Assembly (NCBI RefSeq): GCF_014206945.1
Contig: NZ_JACHON010000017.1
Coordinates: forward strand, 1-64,000
From: Gracilibacillus halotolerans
Lineage (GTDB): Bacteria; Bacillota; Bacilli; Bacillales; Amphibacillaceae
DNA length: 64,000 nucleotides
Direction of reading: 5' to 3'
Under the pieces are notes generated by a model. That model ran no database searches. It was not told the DNA's origin and saw only the letters and a list, made by a program, of their open reading frames with translations. Shown here piece after piece: positions 1-7,436 of the stretch. The position numbers were made by a program, and so were the translations under genes. Each line of letters begins with the position of its first letter. Position 1 is the stretch's first letter.

Positions 1-217
1 CTCCATGTCAAGCCTTCACATATATATTCAAATCAGCTTCAAAGCACTATCTGAAAAATTAACTTTCATGTGTCCAAAATATTGACGTAGATCCACTAGT
101 TAGCAATTCATCACGTTTATTCATTTCTTGTTTTTAAAAAATAGATTGTTTATTAATTATACATCATATATCTAAATTCCGTCTTATTTCTAATTTATGT
201 CTTTCTTTTTGTGGCGT

Positions 218-385
218 TTAACCAAGATGGTCATACCAGGACTTGGAATTTCCAGCTTGGATAATCAATTTCTTGCTAAAGTCTGGACGTTTAAACATAT
301 CAATTTGTACTTCATTATTTCTTGACAACTCTTCCGCATCTTTAGCAAAATAACAGCAGATAGGGATTAGGTATTGAACATTCTA
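218..385 (-). pseudogene. C-terminal fragment of an unrecognised protein
   Basis: The minus strand stays open for about 55 codons, ending ...SKSWYDHLG then TAA at 220-218. It has a plausible protein-like composition (CCYFAKDAEELSRNNEVQ near its start), but an in-frame TAG lies just upstream and no start codon or ribosome binding site is present. I read it as the tail of a decayed gene, in line with the other remnants nearby. I do not recognise the family. Elsewhere in 1-436 I see only AT-rich DNA. Confidence 0.3.
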
Positions 386-436
386 TGTAAATGGAATATA
401 ATGGCGTAATATTTAATTTTAGGTCAGGTGGGTAAT

Positions 437-541
437 ATGAAGCAGAAAGATGCTGTTAAGGCCATTTCACTTAGTTTAATGAAGAATAAACTTGTAAAGG
501 CATTCTTCTCAGAAATCAAGAAAGCAAATATTCATCATTAA
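437..541 (+). CDS. possible 34-aa peptide or gene remnant
   Basis: An ATG at 437 follows a weak GGTGGG-like ribosome binding site and opens a 34-codon frame rich in Lys and hydrophobic residues, ending ...KKANIHH. It lies opposite and upstream of the beta-lactamase remnant. It could be a small peptide gene or the N-terminus of a decayed gene. The length is too short to assign a family, and the call rests only on the start context. Confidence 0.2.
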   Translation: MKQKDAVKAISLSLMKNKLVKAFFSEIKKANIHH

Positions 542-561
542 TCAATTATCGTCTAATAAAT

Positions 562-850
562 TCACTGTAGAGCGTTAAGTGTAATCTCTGCAACTTCTTC
601 AATCAGCGCATCATCATACTCGGATCCTCTTTATCGTAGCGCGACATTATTGCAAGAATAATCGGTTCTCTATTCGGCGGCCAAACAACTGCAACATCAT
701 TTCTTGTTCCGTAACTTGCAGCTCCATTTTTATCACCAACGATCCAGTTTTTAGGTGCACCCGCACGAATTAGCGTATCTCCTGTAGCATTACCTTGTAG
801 CCAATCGTTGAACAATTCACGTTTATCCTCGAAAAGTTCTTCATAGATGA
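562..850 (-). pseudogene. class A beta-lactamase, C-terminal remnant, frameshifted
   Basis: The minus strand encodes a typical serine beta-lactamase C-terminus: LFEDKRELFNDW, NATGDTLIRAG, then VGDKNGAASYGTRND and VVWPPNREPI. After ...SRYDKEDPS near 620 the frame breaks. A one-base shift restores YDDALIEEVAEITL...ALQ and a TGA at 564-562, so one base appears to have been lost. The KTG box reads KNG, an extra sign of decay. The N-terminal half with the catalytic S-x-x-K and SDN motifs is not seen upstream, where clear similarity fades by about 850-900. It cannot make an active enzyme. Region 860-1062 shows only short open stretches, for example 936-1001 on the plus strand, that I cannot assign. 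Confidence 0.75.
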
Positions 851-1062
851 CCCTAAGGACTATTATTTGTGTTAGACATAGAGCTGGAGAAATGTGATAT
901 TATCAAAATACTGGGAGTACATTAACTTGTCAGGAAGATCACAAAATAGCTGAGCAATTACTCTTAGCTGATATTGATGGAAACCTTGCGAACATTAAAT
1001 GAAAGCATATCCGAGTAATAACAATAATATGGAAAAATTTTACCTGTCTATGGAGGAATACA

Positions 1063-1731
1063 ATGATTAATATATTATATATAGAAGATGAAGAGGATAT
1101 TGGAAGCTGGGTGACAAATGATTTAAGGAAAAGGGGATATGATGTAACATGGCTAAAAGATGGTGAGCATCTTGAAAGATATACAACAAATATCGATATA
1201 GCTATTTTAGATGTTATGCTACCTGGATTGGACGGTTTTTCTATCGGAAAACGAATAAAAAAGGAAATTACCGATATACCAATTTTAATGCTTACAGCAC
1301 GAACTGCAGTAGAAGATAAGCTTGAAGGACTTGGGTTTGCTGATGATTACTTAACAAAGCCATTTCACCCAGAAGAACTTGCAGCACGTATAGAAGTGCT
1401 ATTAAGAAGGTTTCAAAAGAATGACAAAATATTAGAGCTTAAGCATTTGAAAGTACACATGAAAGATTTAAGAATAATTGATAAAAATACAAATGAAGAA
1501 ATTTTGTTAACGGGTAAGCAATACTATTTATTTCAATACTTCATCCGTCACTTAAATCAAATCTTAACAAAGGAACAGCTTTACGAAGGAGTTTGGGGAG
1601 AAACCTATATGGAAGGTGATAAGACATTAATGGTACATATACGGTATTTACGAGAGAAACTAGAAGAAAACCCATCGAAACCTTCAATTATTGAAACTAT
1701 CCGCGGAATCGGATATCGGGTGAAGGTATGA
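1063..1731 (+). CDS. OmpR-family response regulator
   Basis: Cytoplasmic transcription factor of a two-component pair, 222 aa. The receiver domain (about 1-115) has the acidic pocket E8/D9, the phosphoacceptor D50 in AILDVMLPG, T78 and K99 in YLTKPF. A winged-helix Trans_reg_C domain (about 125-222) ends in IRGIGYRVKV. The ATG follows TATGGAGG. The stop overlaps the start of the kinase gene by 4 nt, so the two are co-translated. With the kinase and the lantibiotic-protection-type ABC genes downstream, the likely role is sensing peptide antibiotics or envelope stress and inducing the transporter. The family call is firm; the ligand is inference. Confidence 0.93.
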   Translation: MINILYIEDEEDIGSWVTNDLRKRGYDVTWLKDGEHLERYTTNIDIAILDVMLPGLDGFSIGKRIKKEITDIPILMLTARTAVEDKLEGLGFADDYLTKPFHPEELAARIEVLLRRFQKNDKILELKHLKVHMKDLRIIDKNTNEEILLTGKQYYLFQYFIRHLNQILTKEQLYEGVWGETYMEGDKTLMVHIRYLREKLEENPSKPSIIETIRGIGYRVKV

Positions 1732-3089
1732 AGAAATTTTTTCAATCGTTACTGGCTAAGTATATGCTCATCATATTTATGGCTCTATTTCTTATTCAAA
1801 TTTCGTTTCTAGTTATTGGTCTGTTTGTCTTAGGATTAGCTGAAAATATAGAAGATTCAAAAGATAATAGTAGAGACTATGGTGTAATAGAGGAAAAATG
1901 GCATACTGAAGCTGCACAGATAGAGGATGCTTCAATAGACCAAATTAAGCAGCATTTTGAAAAATGGAAACATGAATATTCAGAAGCATCCATGTTTTGG
2001 GTAAATGAAAGTGGTATTTTAACTGAGGCATTAGATGTTACGGAGGAAATTCCTACTGAATGGACTTCTGCTTTTACAGCGAAATTTATTAAGGATCGTT
2101 ACGGAGGAGAACCTTTTACTGTAATAGCATTTGTAGGTAATGAAGAAAAAGATGGTTTTATTGTCTTGGAACTCCCTAGAGAAGTTTTCCAACCGCCAAT
2201 ACAAAAGCTGTATGATCGTTATGGAAATCTCCTATCAATAGGTATACTTTTAATCATATCACTATTCATTATCGTTTCTTTCTTATTCTTCTGGCAGATT
2301 AGAAAACGATTACTATCCTTACAAGATGCGATGACAACTAGAGATGTAGTTGGAATGCCAACTCAAATAAAGGTCAAAAAAAATGATGAAATTGGTCAAC
2401 TAGAGCAAACATTTAATGAAATGGTAAAGGAACTAAGGGAGAGTAAGCATAGAGAACAAGAGGAGGAGCAGCTGCGTAAAGAGTTAATCGCTAATCTTTC
2501 ACATGATTTACGTACCCCTTTAACTAAAATACGATCTCAAACGTATTCATTAGGAAGAGAAGTGTTAACCACAGGGGGGAAACAGAGCTTAAAATCTATA
2601 GAAAACTCAGTAGTCGATATGGACAGACTGATAGAAAACTTGATGTCTTACACGTTATTAATGGCTAGTAAGTATAAATATGAGCTTAAAGAAATAGATG
2701 TGGTTCGTTATATTCGTGAATGTTTGGCTTCCTGGTATCCTGCTTTTGAAAGAGAAGGCTTTGAAATAGAGATTTATTTAAAGTCATTTAGTAGTAATCA
2801 GTGGAGGATTGACCCATTTTGGTTAAGCCGAATCATCGACAATTTATTACAAAATATACTTCGCCACGCTAGGTCTGGAAAATATGTTGCTGTAAAAACA
2901 GAGTCAACAAGTCAATATGATGCAATTGTCATTATGGACCGGGGAAAAGGGATGCAATATAAATCTAGTAAAAAAGGAGCAGGAGTTGGCCTATCCATTG
3001 TTGATATGATGGTGCAAGAGATGGATTTGGTTTGGGAGATAGATTCAGGTAAAAATGGAACAACCATTAAAATAAAGAAATTCAAGTAA
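1728..3089 (+). CDS. sensor histidine kinase, membrane-bound
   Basis: Partner kinase of the preceding regulator, 453 aa. Two membrane segments (about 13-37 and 168-190) flank an extracytoplasmic domain of about 130 residues, so it probably senses a ligand outside the cell. A HAMP linker (about 190-245) leads to a HisKA box with phosphoacceptor H259 (LSHDLRTPLTK), then a HATPase_c domain with N box (DNLLQNILRHA), G1 (DRGKGM) and G2 (GAGVGLSI). It starts inside the regulator's stop codon (ATGA). The large extracellular loop differs from BceS-type kinases, which lack one, and is more like NisK or CprK kinases of lantibiotic systems. It ends at the terminator at 3089-3132. Confidence 0.92.
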   Translation: MKKFFQSLLAKYMLIIFMALFLIQISFLVIGLFVLGLAENIEDSKDNSRDYGVIEEKWHTEAAQIEDASIDQIKQHFEKWKHEYSEASMFWVNESGILTEALDVTEEIPTEWTSAFTAKFIKDRYGGEPFTVIAFVGNEEKDGFIVLELPREVFQPPIQKLYDRYGNLLSIGILLIISLFIIVSFLFFWQIRKRLLSLQDAMTTRDVVGMPTQIKVKKNDEIGQLEQTFNEMVKELRESKHREQEEEQLRKELIANLSHDLRTPLTKIRSQTYSLGREVLTTGGKQSLKSIENSVVDMDRLIENLMSYTLLMASKYKYELKEIDVVRYIRECLASWYPAFEREGFEIEIYLKSFSSNQWRIDPFWLSRIIDNLLQNILRHARSGKYVAVKTESTSQYDAIVIMDRGKGMQYKSSKKGAGVGLSIVDMMVQEMDLVWEIDSGKNGTTIKIKKFK

Positions 3090-3132
3090 CGTGTATCTGA
3101 AGGTTTCCATTTCTTTCAGATACACGTTTTTT
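3089..3132 (+). terminator. intrinsic terminator after the kinase gene
   Basis: ACGTGTATCTGA (3089-3100) pairs with TCAGATACACGT (3116-3127) and is followed by a run of Ts. It separates the two-component genes from the ABC genes, which therefore need their own promoter. Confidence 0.85.
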
Positions 3133-3147
3133 AAACAAAGTTTAAAC
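3130..3147 (+). promoter_or_regulatory. possible response-regulator binding site (11-bp direct repeat)
   Basis: TTTAAAC occurs at 3130-3136 and again at 3141-3147, exactly 11 bp apart, about 57 bp before the ABC ATPase start. OmpR-family regulators usually bind direct repeats spaced by about one helical turn, so this may be the target of the regulator at 1063. The repeat is seen; the binding is inferred. Confidence 0.45.
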
Positions 3148-3204
3148 TTCTCACATACTTCATTTTAACCTTCTCCTTCTAAAATAAATAGAGAGGTGAA
3201 AAGA

Positions 3205-4116
3205 ATGGAGTATATCTTAGAGACAAAAGAGTTAACAAAGCGTTTTGGTAAGGAAGAGGCAGTTAGTAAATTAGACATGAAAATTAAAAAAGGAGAAATA
3301 TATGGTTTCTTAGGTCCAAATGGTGCAGGTAAGACAACCACAATACGGATTTTGTTAGGATTGATGAAACCGACGTCAGGTTCTATTCGAATTTTTCAAG
3401 AAAACTTGGATACAGAACGAATCAGCATCTTGAAAAGGGTTGGTTCACTTGTAGAAAATCCTTCCTATTATCCACATTTAACAGCATATGAAAATTTGGA
3501 AGCATCCAGAAAAATTTTAGAGGTACCGAAAGCAAGGATTCAAGAAGTCTTAAATATTGTAGGTTTATCTGATGTGACCAATAAAAAAGTGAAGGGTTTT
3601 TCTCTTGGAATGAAGCAACGTTTAGGAATTGCAAATTCACTAATGAACAACCCGGAATTACTGATTTTGGATGAGCCAACAAATGGGCTAGATCCATCAG
3701 GTATTATAGAAATCCGAAATTTGATTAATCGTTTAGCTAATGAGGCCGGAATCACAATCCTCATTTCCAGTCATTTGCTGTCTGAGGTTGACCAATTAGC
3801 AACAACTGTTGGCATTATCAATAAAGGAAAATTGATTTTTCAGGATTCTATTGATGTCATGCGGAGATACGCACAGCAAAGTATCTCCATTAAGGTGAAT
3901 GATAGCGAAAAGGCTAGGAATATGCTGTTTTCCAATGGAATAAAAACAAATTATGAAAACGGTAGAATTTTACTGCCTGAGCTGGCTGATATGGAGATAG
4001 CAGAAGCTATTCGAATCCTCGTTGAATCAGGCGTCTCTATATACCGTGTGGAAGAGGAGAAAAGATCACTGGAAGAAATCTTTCTTCAAATGACGAGGGA
4101 GGAAGAGGATGATTAA
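3205..4116 (+). CDS. ABC transporter ATP-binding protein, lantibiotic-protection type
   Basis: Cytoplasmic ATPase of an ABC-2-type exporter, 303 aa. Walker A is GPNGAGKTT, the signature is SLGMKQRL and Walker B is [13 protein letters not shown]. The C-terminal 90 residues form the extension typical of bacitracin/lantibiotic exporters. ATG 3205 is preferred over GTG 3196, because that GTG lies inside the ribosome binding site GAGAGGTGA. The next gene overlaps the stop by 8 nt. With the two permeases it resembles the FEG-type immunity or CprABC resistance transporters that clear lantibiotics from the membrane. No lantibiotic structural or modification genes lie in the window, so it looks like a stand-alone resistance module. 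Confidence 0.9.
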   Translation: MEYILETKELTKRFGKEEAVSKLDMKIKKGEIYGFLGPNGAGKTTTIRILLGLMKPTSGSIRIFQENLDTERISILKRVGSLVENPSYYPHLTAYENLEASRKILEVPKARIQEVLNIVGLSDVTNKKVKGFSLGMKQRLGIANSLMNNPELLILDEPTNGLDPSGIIEIRNLINRLANEAGITILISSHLLSEVDQLATTVGIINKGKLIFQDSIDVMRRYAQQSISIKVNDSEKARNMLFSNGIKTNYENGRILLPELADMEIAEAIRILVESGVSIYRVEEEKRSLEEIFLQMTREEEDD

Positions 4117-4819
4117 AAATCTATTATGTGCTGATTTTCTAAAAATTAAGCGAAAAGGCTTCTGGTTTTTGACTTTTCTCGGACCTTTTGGTGTGGTTGC
4201 ACTTCAAATGGTTAATTATGGGGTGCGGAAGGATTATTTGCTTCAGCAAAGTAATGATGAGTGGGGATATTACATACTGAACGTCAGTACTTTTACCCCA
4301 CTTGCGCTTGTGTTGGGAGTTGTAATTTTAACTTCATTTATGACTAGCGTAGAAAATGAAACCAATGCGTGGAAACAATTAATTGCCTTTCCAGTTACAA
4401 AAATAAGTGTATATTTATCAAAGTTAACCGTGCTTGCATTACTGTTATTTATATCTTCATTTCTATTGATGTTGTTCACCCTTGGATTTGGTATGATACT
4501 AGAATTGCAAGGACAAATTCCATATGGAAAATTATTAAAACATAGTTTCTATCCATACTTCGCAGTAACACCAGTACTTGCATTACAACTATGGATTGCG
4601 ATAGTAAGCAAGAATCAAGGAGTTCCCATAGCAGTAGGTGTATTAGGAGTGATTCTTACCTATTCCGCTTATTTATTGCCGGATTGGATGATTTGGAAAT
4701 GGCCTTCCTTAATAAATGAATGGGATGAGCCACTTATTAATGTATTGTTAGGTGTTGGAGTAGGTAGTTTACTGTATATTATCGGAATGTTTGATTTTGT
4801 TAGAAGGGATGTTAAATAG
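4109..4819 (+). CDS. ABC transporter permease, lantibiotic-protection type (first subunit)
   Basis: Integral membrane protein of 236 aa with about six hydrophobic segments. It opens with a cytoplasmic LKIKRKGFWFLTFLGP stretch that is repeated in related form in the next gene (LKFR/KLRKSG...GPLVG), typical of the paired E and G permeases of lantibiotic-protection exporters. It overlaps the ATPase gene by 8 nt and its stop abuts the next start, so the three subunits are translationally coupled. It probably forms a heterodimer with the 4820 product. The substrate cannot be read from the sequence. Confidence 0.85.
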   Translation: MIKNLLCADFLKIKRKGFWFLTFLGPFGVVALQMVNYGVRKDYLLQQSNDEWGYYILNVSTFTPLALVLGVVILTSFMTSVENETNAWKQLIAFPVTKISVYLSKLTVLALLLFISSFLLMLFTLGFGMILELQGQIPYGKLLKHSFYPYFAVTPVLALQLWIAIVSKNQGVPIAVGVLGVILTYSAYLLPDWMIWKWPSLINEWDEPLINVLLGVGVGSLLYIIGMFDFVRRDVK

Positions 4820-5548
4820 ATGCTATCCATACTTTCATCTGAATGGTTTAAATTACGAAAATCCGGCATTATATTTATAATTACAGCGGGACCGCTTGTA
4901 GGGTTAATAATTGGTTTGCTACCAAGCTTTCCAAACGAGATAGAGATTAATCAGTGGTATATGTTAGTTCTAGGTATAAATTTGACGTATGCTTTACTCT
5001 TCTTACCATTAATTACAGGTGTATTGGCAAGTGTGATTTGTCGATATGAGCACCAGGCAGGTGGTTGGAAGCAATTATTATCATTACCTGTAACCAGATG
5101 GAGAGTATTTACAGCGAAGTACATGGTATTGATATTCCTTGTGTTGATTATGCAACTATTATATCTAAGTTCCATTTATGGAGTAGGAATGATAAAGGGA
5201 TTTACTGATCCATTTCCAATTAATATCGTATGGAAGAGCATACTTGGCGGATGGATAGCAACACTTCCATTAGTTGCCCTTCAATTGGGATTATCTATAT
5301 TTTTTAAGAGCTTTGCTGCTCCGTTTGCAGTTAACGTAGTATTTACCTTGCCAACAATATTAGTAGTAAATTCAGAACATTTTGGACCATATTATCCATG
5401 GGCCCAACCTTTTTCTATGATGAATATCGGTGGAGGTACAGATAATGTGTTTTTTGTACCTTGGGATCAATTATTAATAGTTGTAGGGGGTAGCTTTATT
5501 ATCTTTTTCTTTGGTTCCTTACAGTATTTCTATAGAAAACCAATTTAA
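4820..5548 (+). CDS. ABC transporter permease, lantibiotic-protection type (second subunit)
   Basis: Second permease, 242 aa with about six membrane segments, starting immediately after the stop of the first permease (TAG/ATG junction). The N-terminal EWFKLRKSGIIFIITAGP and the VENETNAWKQL / YEHQAGGWKQL loops correspond between the two permeases, showing that they are paralogues. It is the last gene of the operon, before a strong bidirectional terminator. Confidence 0.85.
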   Translation: MLSILSSEWFKLRKSGIIFIITAGPLVGLIIGLLPSFPNEIEINQWYMLVLGINLTYALLFLPLITGVLASVICRYEHQAGGWKQLLSLPVTRWRVFTAKYMVLIFLVLIMQLLYLSSIYGVGMIKGFTDPFPINIVWKSILGGWIATLPLVALQLGLSIFFKSFAAPFAVNVVFTLPTILVVNSEHFGPYYPWAQPFSMMNIGGGTDNVFFVPWDQLLIVVGGSFIIFFFGSLQYFYRKPI

Positions 5549-5597
5549 AGACCTATCGTGAGTCAATTATGAAACTACCTATATACTGAATCATAAT

Positions 5598-5627
5598 AAA
5601 GGATTGTCCCAAAACGGACAATCCTTT
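5598..5627. terminator. bidirectional terminator between convergent genes
   Basis: AAAGGATTGTCC (5598-5609) pairs perfectly with GGACAATCCTTT (5616-5627), flanked by A and T runs. It serves both the permease gene and the converging stress-protein gene. Confidence 0.9.
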
Positions 5628-5631
5628 ATAG

Positions 5632-6123
5632 TTAATTTCTATCCAATTCCACTGTTTCATTGATATCTGTGGAATCTGTTTCTTGACCAGTCATTCGCTT
5701 GTACATGAATGCAACTTTCTTAGTGAAATTACCAGTCTCCCAATATTCTGCGGCCTCGGCTTTTACTTTTATCAGGATAAGGGTTGGATCATCATAAGTT
5801 GTATCCATGACTTTTTCGTATGCTTTACTCCATAACTCTTTTTTCTTATTTATATCTTCTACAATCTCTGCTCTCCCTCTAACAGAAACATAGGATTTTC
5901 CAGCATATGCAACATTCACATCTTTATCATGTAAAATCTCTCTATACTTATTCGTCTCTCTCTTTGTGAAAAACCATAAATCACCATCGAACTCAACTTC
6001 TTGTGTTTTCATTGGGCGTGAAATGAGCCCTTCATCTGTAGCTGTAGTCAACATAGCGGTATCGACATCTTTAATTAACTTTCTTAAAGTGTCTATCTCT
6101 TCTTGTTTAATTGTGTTAGCCAT
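5632..6123 (-). CDS. general stress protein 26-type pyridoxamine-phosphate-oxidase-fold protein
   Basis: Cytoplasmic flavin-binding split-barrel protein, 163 aa. The order of elements (LRKLIKDVDTAMLTT, LISRPMKTQEVEFDGDLWFFT, VNVAYAGKSYVSVRGRAEI) matches the general stress protein 26/YdaG group. True PNP oxidase function is unlikely in this group, which binds flavin and is linked to the general stress response. ATG 6123 is chosen because the GTG at 6132 is part of the ribosome binding site AGAGGTGAT. A second member of the fold lies at 14891-15313. Confidence 0.88.
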   Translation of the reverse strand: MANTIKQEEIDTLRKLIKDVDTAMLTTATDEGLISRPMKTQEVEFDGDLWFFTKRETNKYREILHDKDVNVAYAGKSYVSVRGRAEIVEDINKKKELWSKAYEKVMDTTYDDPTLILIKVKAEAAEYWETGNFTKKVAFMYKRMTGQETDSTDINETVELDRN

Positions 6124-6235
6124 TTCTATCACCTCTTTTGTTGTTATGGAAGTATACTACCCTTTATTAAAGAATTTAATCATTGTCCCTCTACAAAACT
6201 AGATTGAAAAGAGTGATGGAGTGCTATACATTGAA

Positions 6236-6271
6236 CGCAAAAATGACTCCCTCTGGATTACAGAGAGAGTC
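6236..6271 (-). terminator. possible terminator of the YjcZ-like gene
   Basis: On the minus strand GACTCTCTCTG pairs imperfectly with the segment ending in AGGGAGTC (6245-6271) and is followed by ATTTTTG. It lies about 170 bp beyond the YjcZ-like stop. The moderate stem and short T run keep confidence low. Confidence 0.4.
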
Positions 6272-6285
6272 GATATACCGTTCAT

Positions 6286-6303
6286 TACTTTTAATTAAAA
6301 GTA
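6286..6303. repeat. 18-bp perfect palindrome
   Basis: TACTTTTAATTAAAAGTA reads the same on both strands. It sits in the non-coding stretch 6124-6442 between the stress-protein start and the YjcZ-like gene. It could be a regulator site or just a chance AT-rich palindrome. Nothing else is apparent in 6304-6442. Confidence 0.5.
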
Positions 6304-6442
6304 GAGGAGATAATTAGGCTTTATACAGTGAGGCAGTAAAAGCATAAAAGGAAGAAAAGGGCAAAAACGGCTCATGCTATCACACTGAGCTTAAGAGAGG
6401 AGAGAACCAATTCCAACAGCTAAAAAGTAACTTATTAGATTA

Positions 6443-6538
6443 TTAAGATAAATAAGACGCGCCTACAATAATTAATAGAATAAACAATACAACAATAAGC
6501 GCGAAGCTACCATTGTTGCTTCCACAATAGTCAGACAT
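6443..6538 (-). CDS. YjcZ-family sporulation protein (31 aa)
   Basis: A very short gene with an excellent ribosome binding site (GAGGAGGTG, 8 nt before the ATG). The peptide begins MSDYCGSNNG and continues SFALIVVLFILLIIVGASY: a Gly/Asn-rich head followed by one membrane helix. This FALIVVLFILLIIVGA pattern is the hallmark of the YjcZ/YhdX family of tiny sporulation-associated membrane peptides in Bacillaceae. It is read from an interval with no longer coding frame in this register. No sigma-factor site was identified with confidence. Confidence 0.85.
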   Translation of the reverse strand: MSDYCGSNNGSFALIVVLFILLIIVGASYLS

Positions 6539-6655
6539 AAGGTGACACCTCCTCTGTTTTTATTACTACTATCATATGCTGGAACAATTATAGTGATTAA
6601 GGCTGTTACATTAGGGCAAGAGTATGATTTTATAAAACAGCTTATTTTTGAAATT

Positions 6656-7156
6656 TTAACGATATGTCGTTTGTCTACATAAGACAATTATTTTATAAGG
6701 AGAAGTCTGTGCAGGGATACTGTGTGTAGTAGGCCCATAAATCACTACGAGATCGCGATTTGCAGGACTTCTATTGAATGGAAGCCCATTAGTTAACTCA
6801 ATGGTAGTATTAGGGGAAATATTTAGTTGAAGTTGTTGGTCGCTACTAATTAATTGATTATTAAAATAATCTACTTTCACATGTTGATCTTGTACTTCTT
6901 TCACCAAAACAATTGCTTGGTACTGTGGTGGGTAAATCAGGATGACAGGTAAATCACCATCATAATAGCCTGTTACCATGTCTCCTATTGATACTTGATC
7001 GATCAAATATGTCGAAGGAGAAACTGAAAAATTCACAACCTCCCCATGACGATTTACTACTGTAAATAATTGATTACAACCTTCATCCTCATTTTCACCT
7101 AAATACATATCATGAATCTCGGTAACTACCCCAGAAAAGGAAAGAAAATTTGTCAC
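6656..7156 (-). CDS. conserved hypothetical protein, 166 aa
   Basis: I cannot assign a function. The sequence is soluble and beta-rich in appearance, without a signal peptide or membrane helix. Two similar half-domains are suggested by FSGVVTEIHDM... and IVLVKEVQDQHVKVD..., each followed by a short polar strand and a hydrophobic strand (VSIGDMVTGYYD, NRDLVVIYGP), as in OB- or SH3-like barrels. GTG 7156 is preferred because AGGAGGT sits 6 nt upstream; the ATG at 7177 lies before that ribosome binding site. It is a single gene, divergent from hemAT, and may share the 7157-7436 control region. Confidence 0.65.
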   Translation of the reverse strand: MTNFLSFSGVVTEIHDMYLGENEDEGCNQLFTVVNRHGEVVNFSVSPSTYLIDQVSIGDMVTGYYDGDLPVILIYPPQYQAIVLVKEVQDQHVKVDYFNNQLISSDQQLQLNISPNTTIELTNGLPFNRSPANRDLVVIYGPTTHSIPAQTSPYKIIVLCRQTTYR

Positions 7157-7368
7157 GAACGAACCTCCTATGCTCAAAAAATAACTTCATTATAATAATA
7201 GGCAAATGTAAGGAATTTGGTTCCGCATAATTTAAAATTTAATTCAAACCGATTAGTAAGTCATAGGAACTATCAAGTTTTTTAGATAAATTACTTTTTA
7301 TAATCAATTTTGATAAATTTTCCTATTTGTATTGATTAAATGGGAAATTTACCATAAACTTTATGTAT

Positions 7369-7401
7369 AACATGTTAGGATACCTAGGACTTTTAACATG
7401 T
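7369..7401. promoter_or_regulatory. inverted repeat upstream of hemAT
   Basis: AACATGTTA (7369-7377) and TTAACATGT (7393-7401) form a dyad with centres about 24 bp apart, about 35 bp before the hemAT start. It could be a repressor site. It is seen in the sequence, but its role is unknown. The rest of 7157-7436 is AT-rich and shows no convincing promoter. Confidence 0.35.
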
Positions 7402-7436
7402 AGCAAGATATAGAGGCTGAATAGGAGGACTGTTAT

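Noticed and set aside
936-1001. Short plus-strand frame ending IAEQLLLADIDGNLANIK
   Set aside because: No start codon or ribosome binding site and too short to identify; could be part of a decayed gene but unsupported.
3422-3764. Minus-strand frames inside the ABC ATPase gene
   Set aside because: Antisense shadows of a well supported coding region without start signals.
6472-6687. A 71-codon minus-strand frame over the YjcZ-like gene
   Set aside because: It is in a different register, overlaps two better supported genes and has no ribosome binding site.
7225-7260. Sigma-D-like flagellar promoter before hemAT
   Set aside because: A CCGAT element is present, but the TAAA element is not at the required 15-bp spacing.
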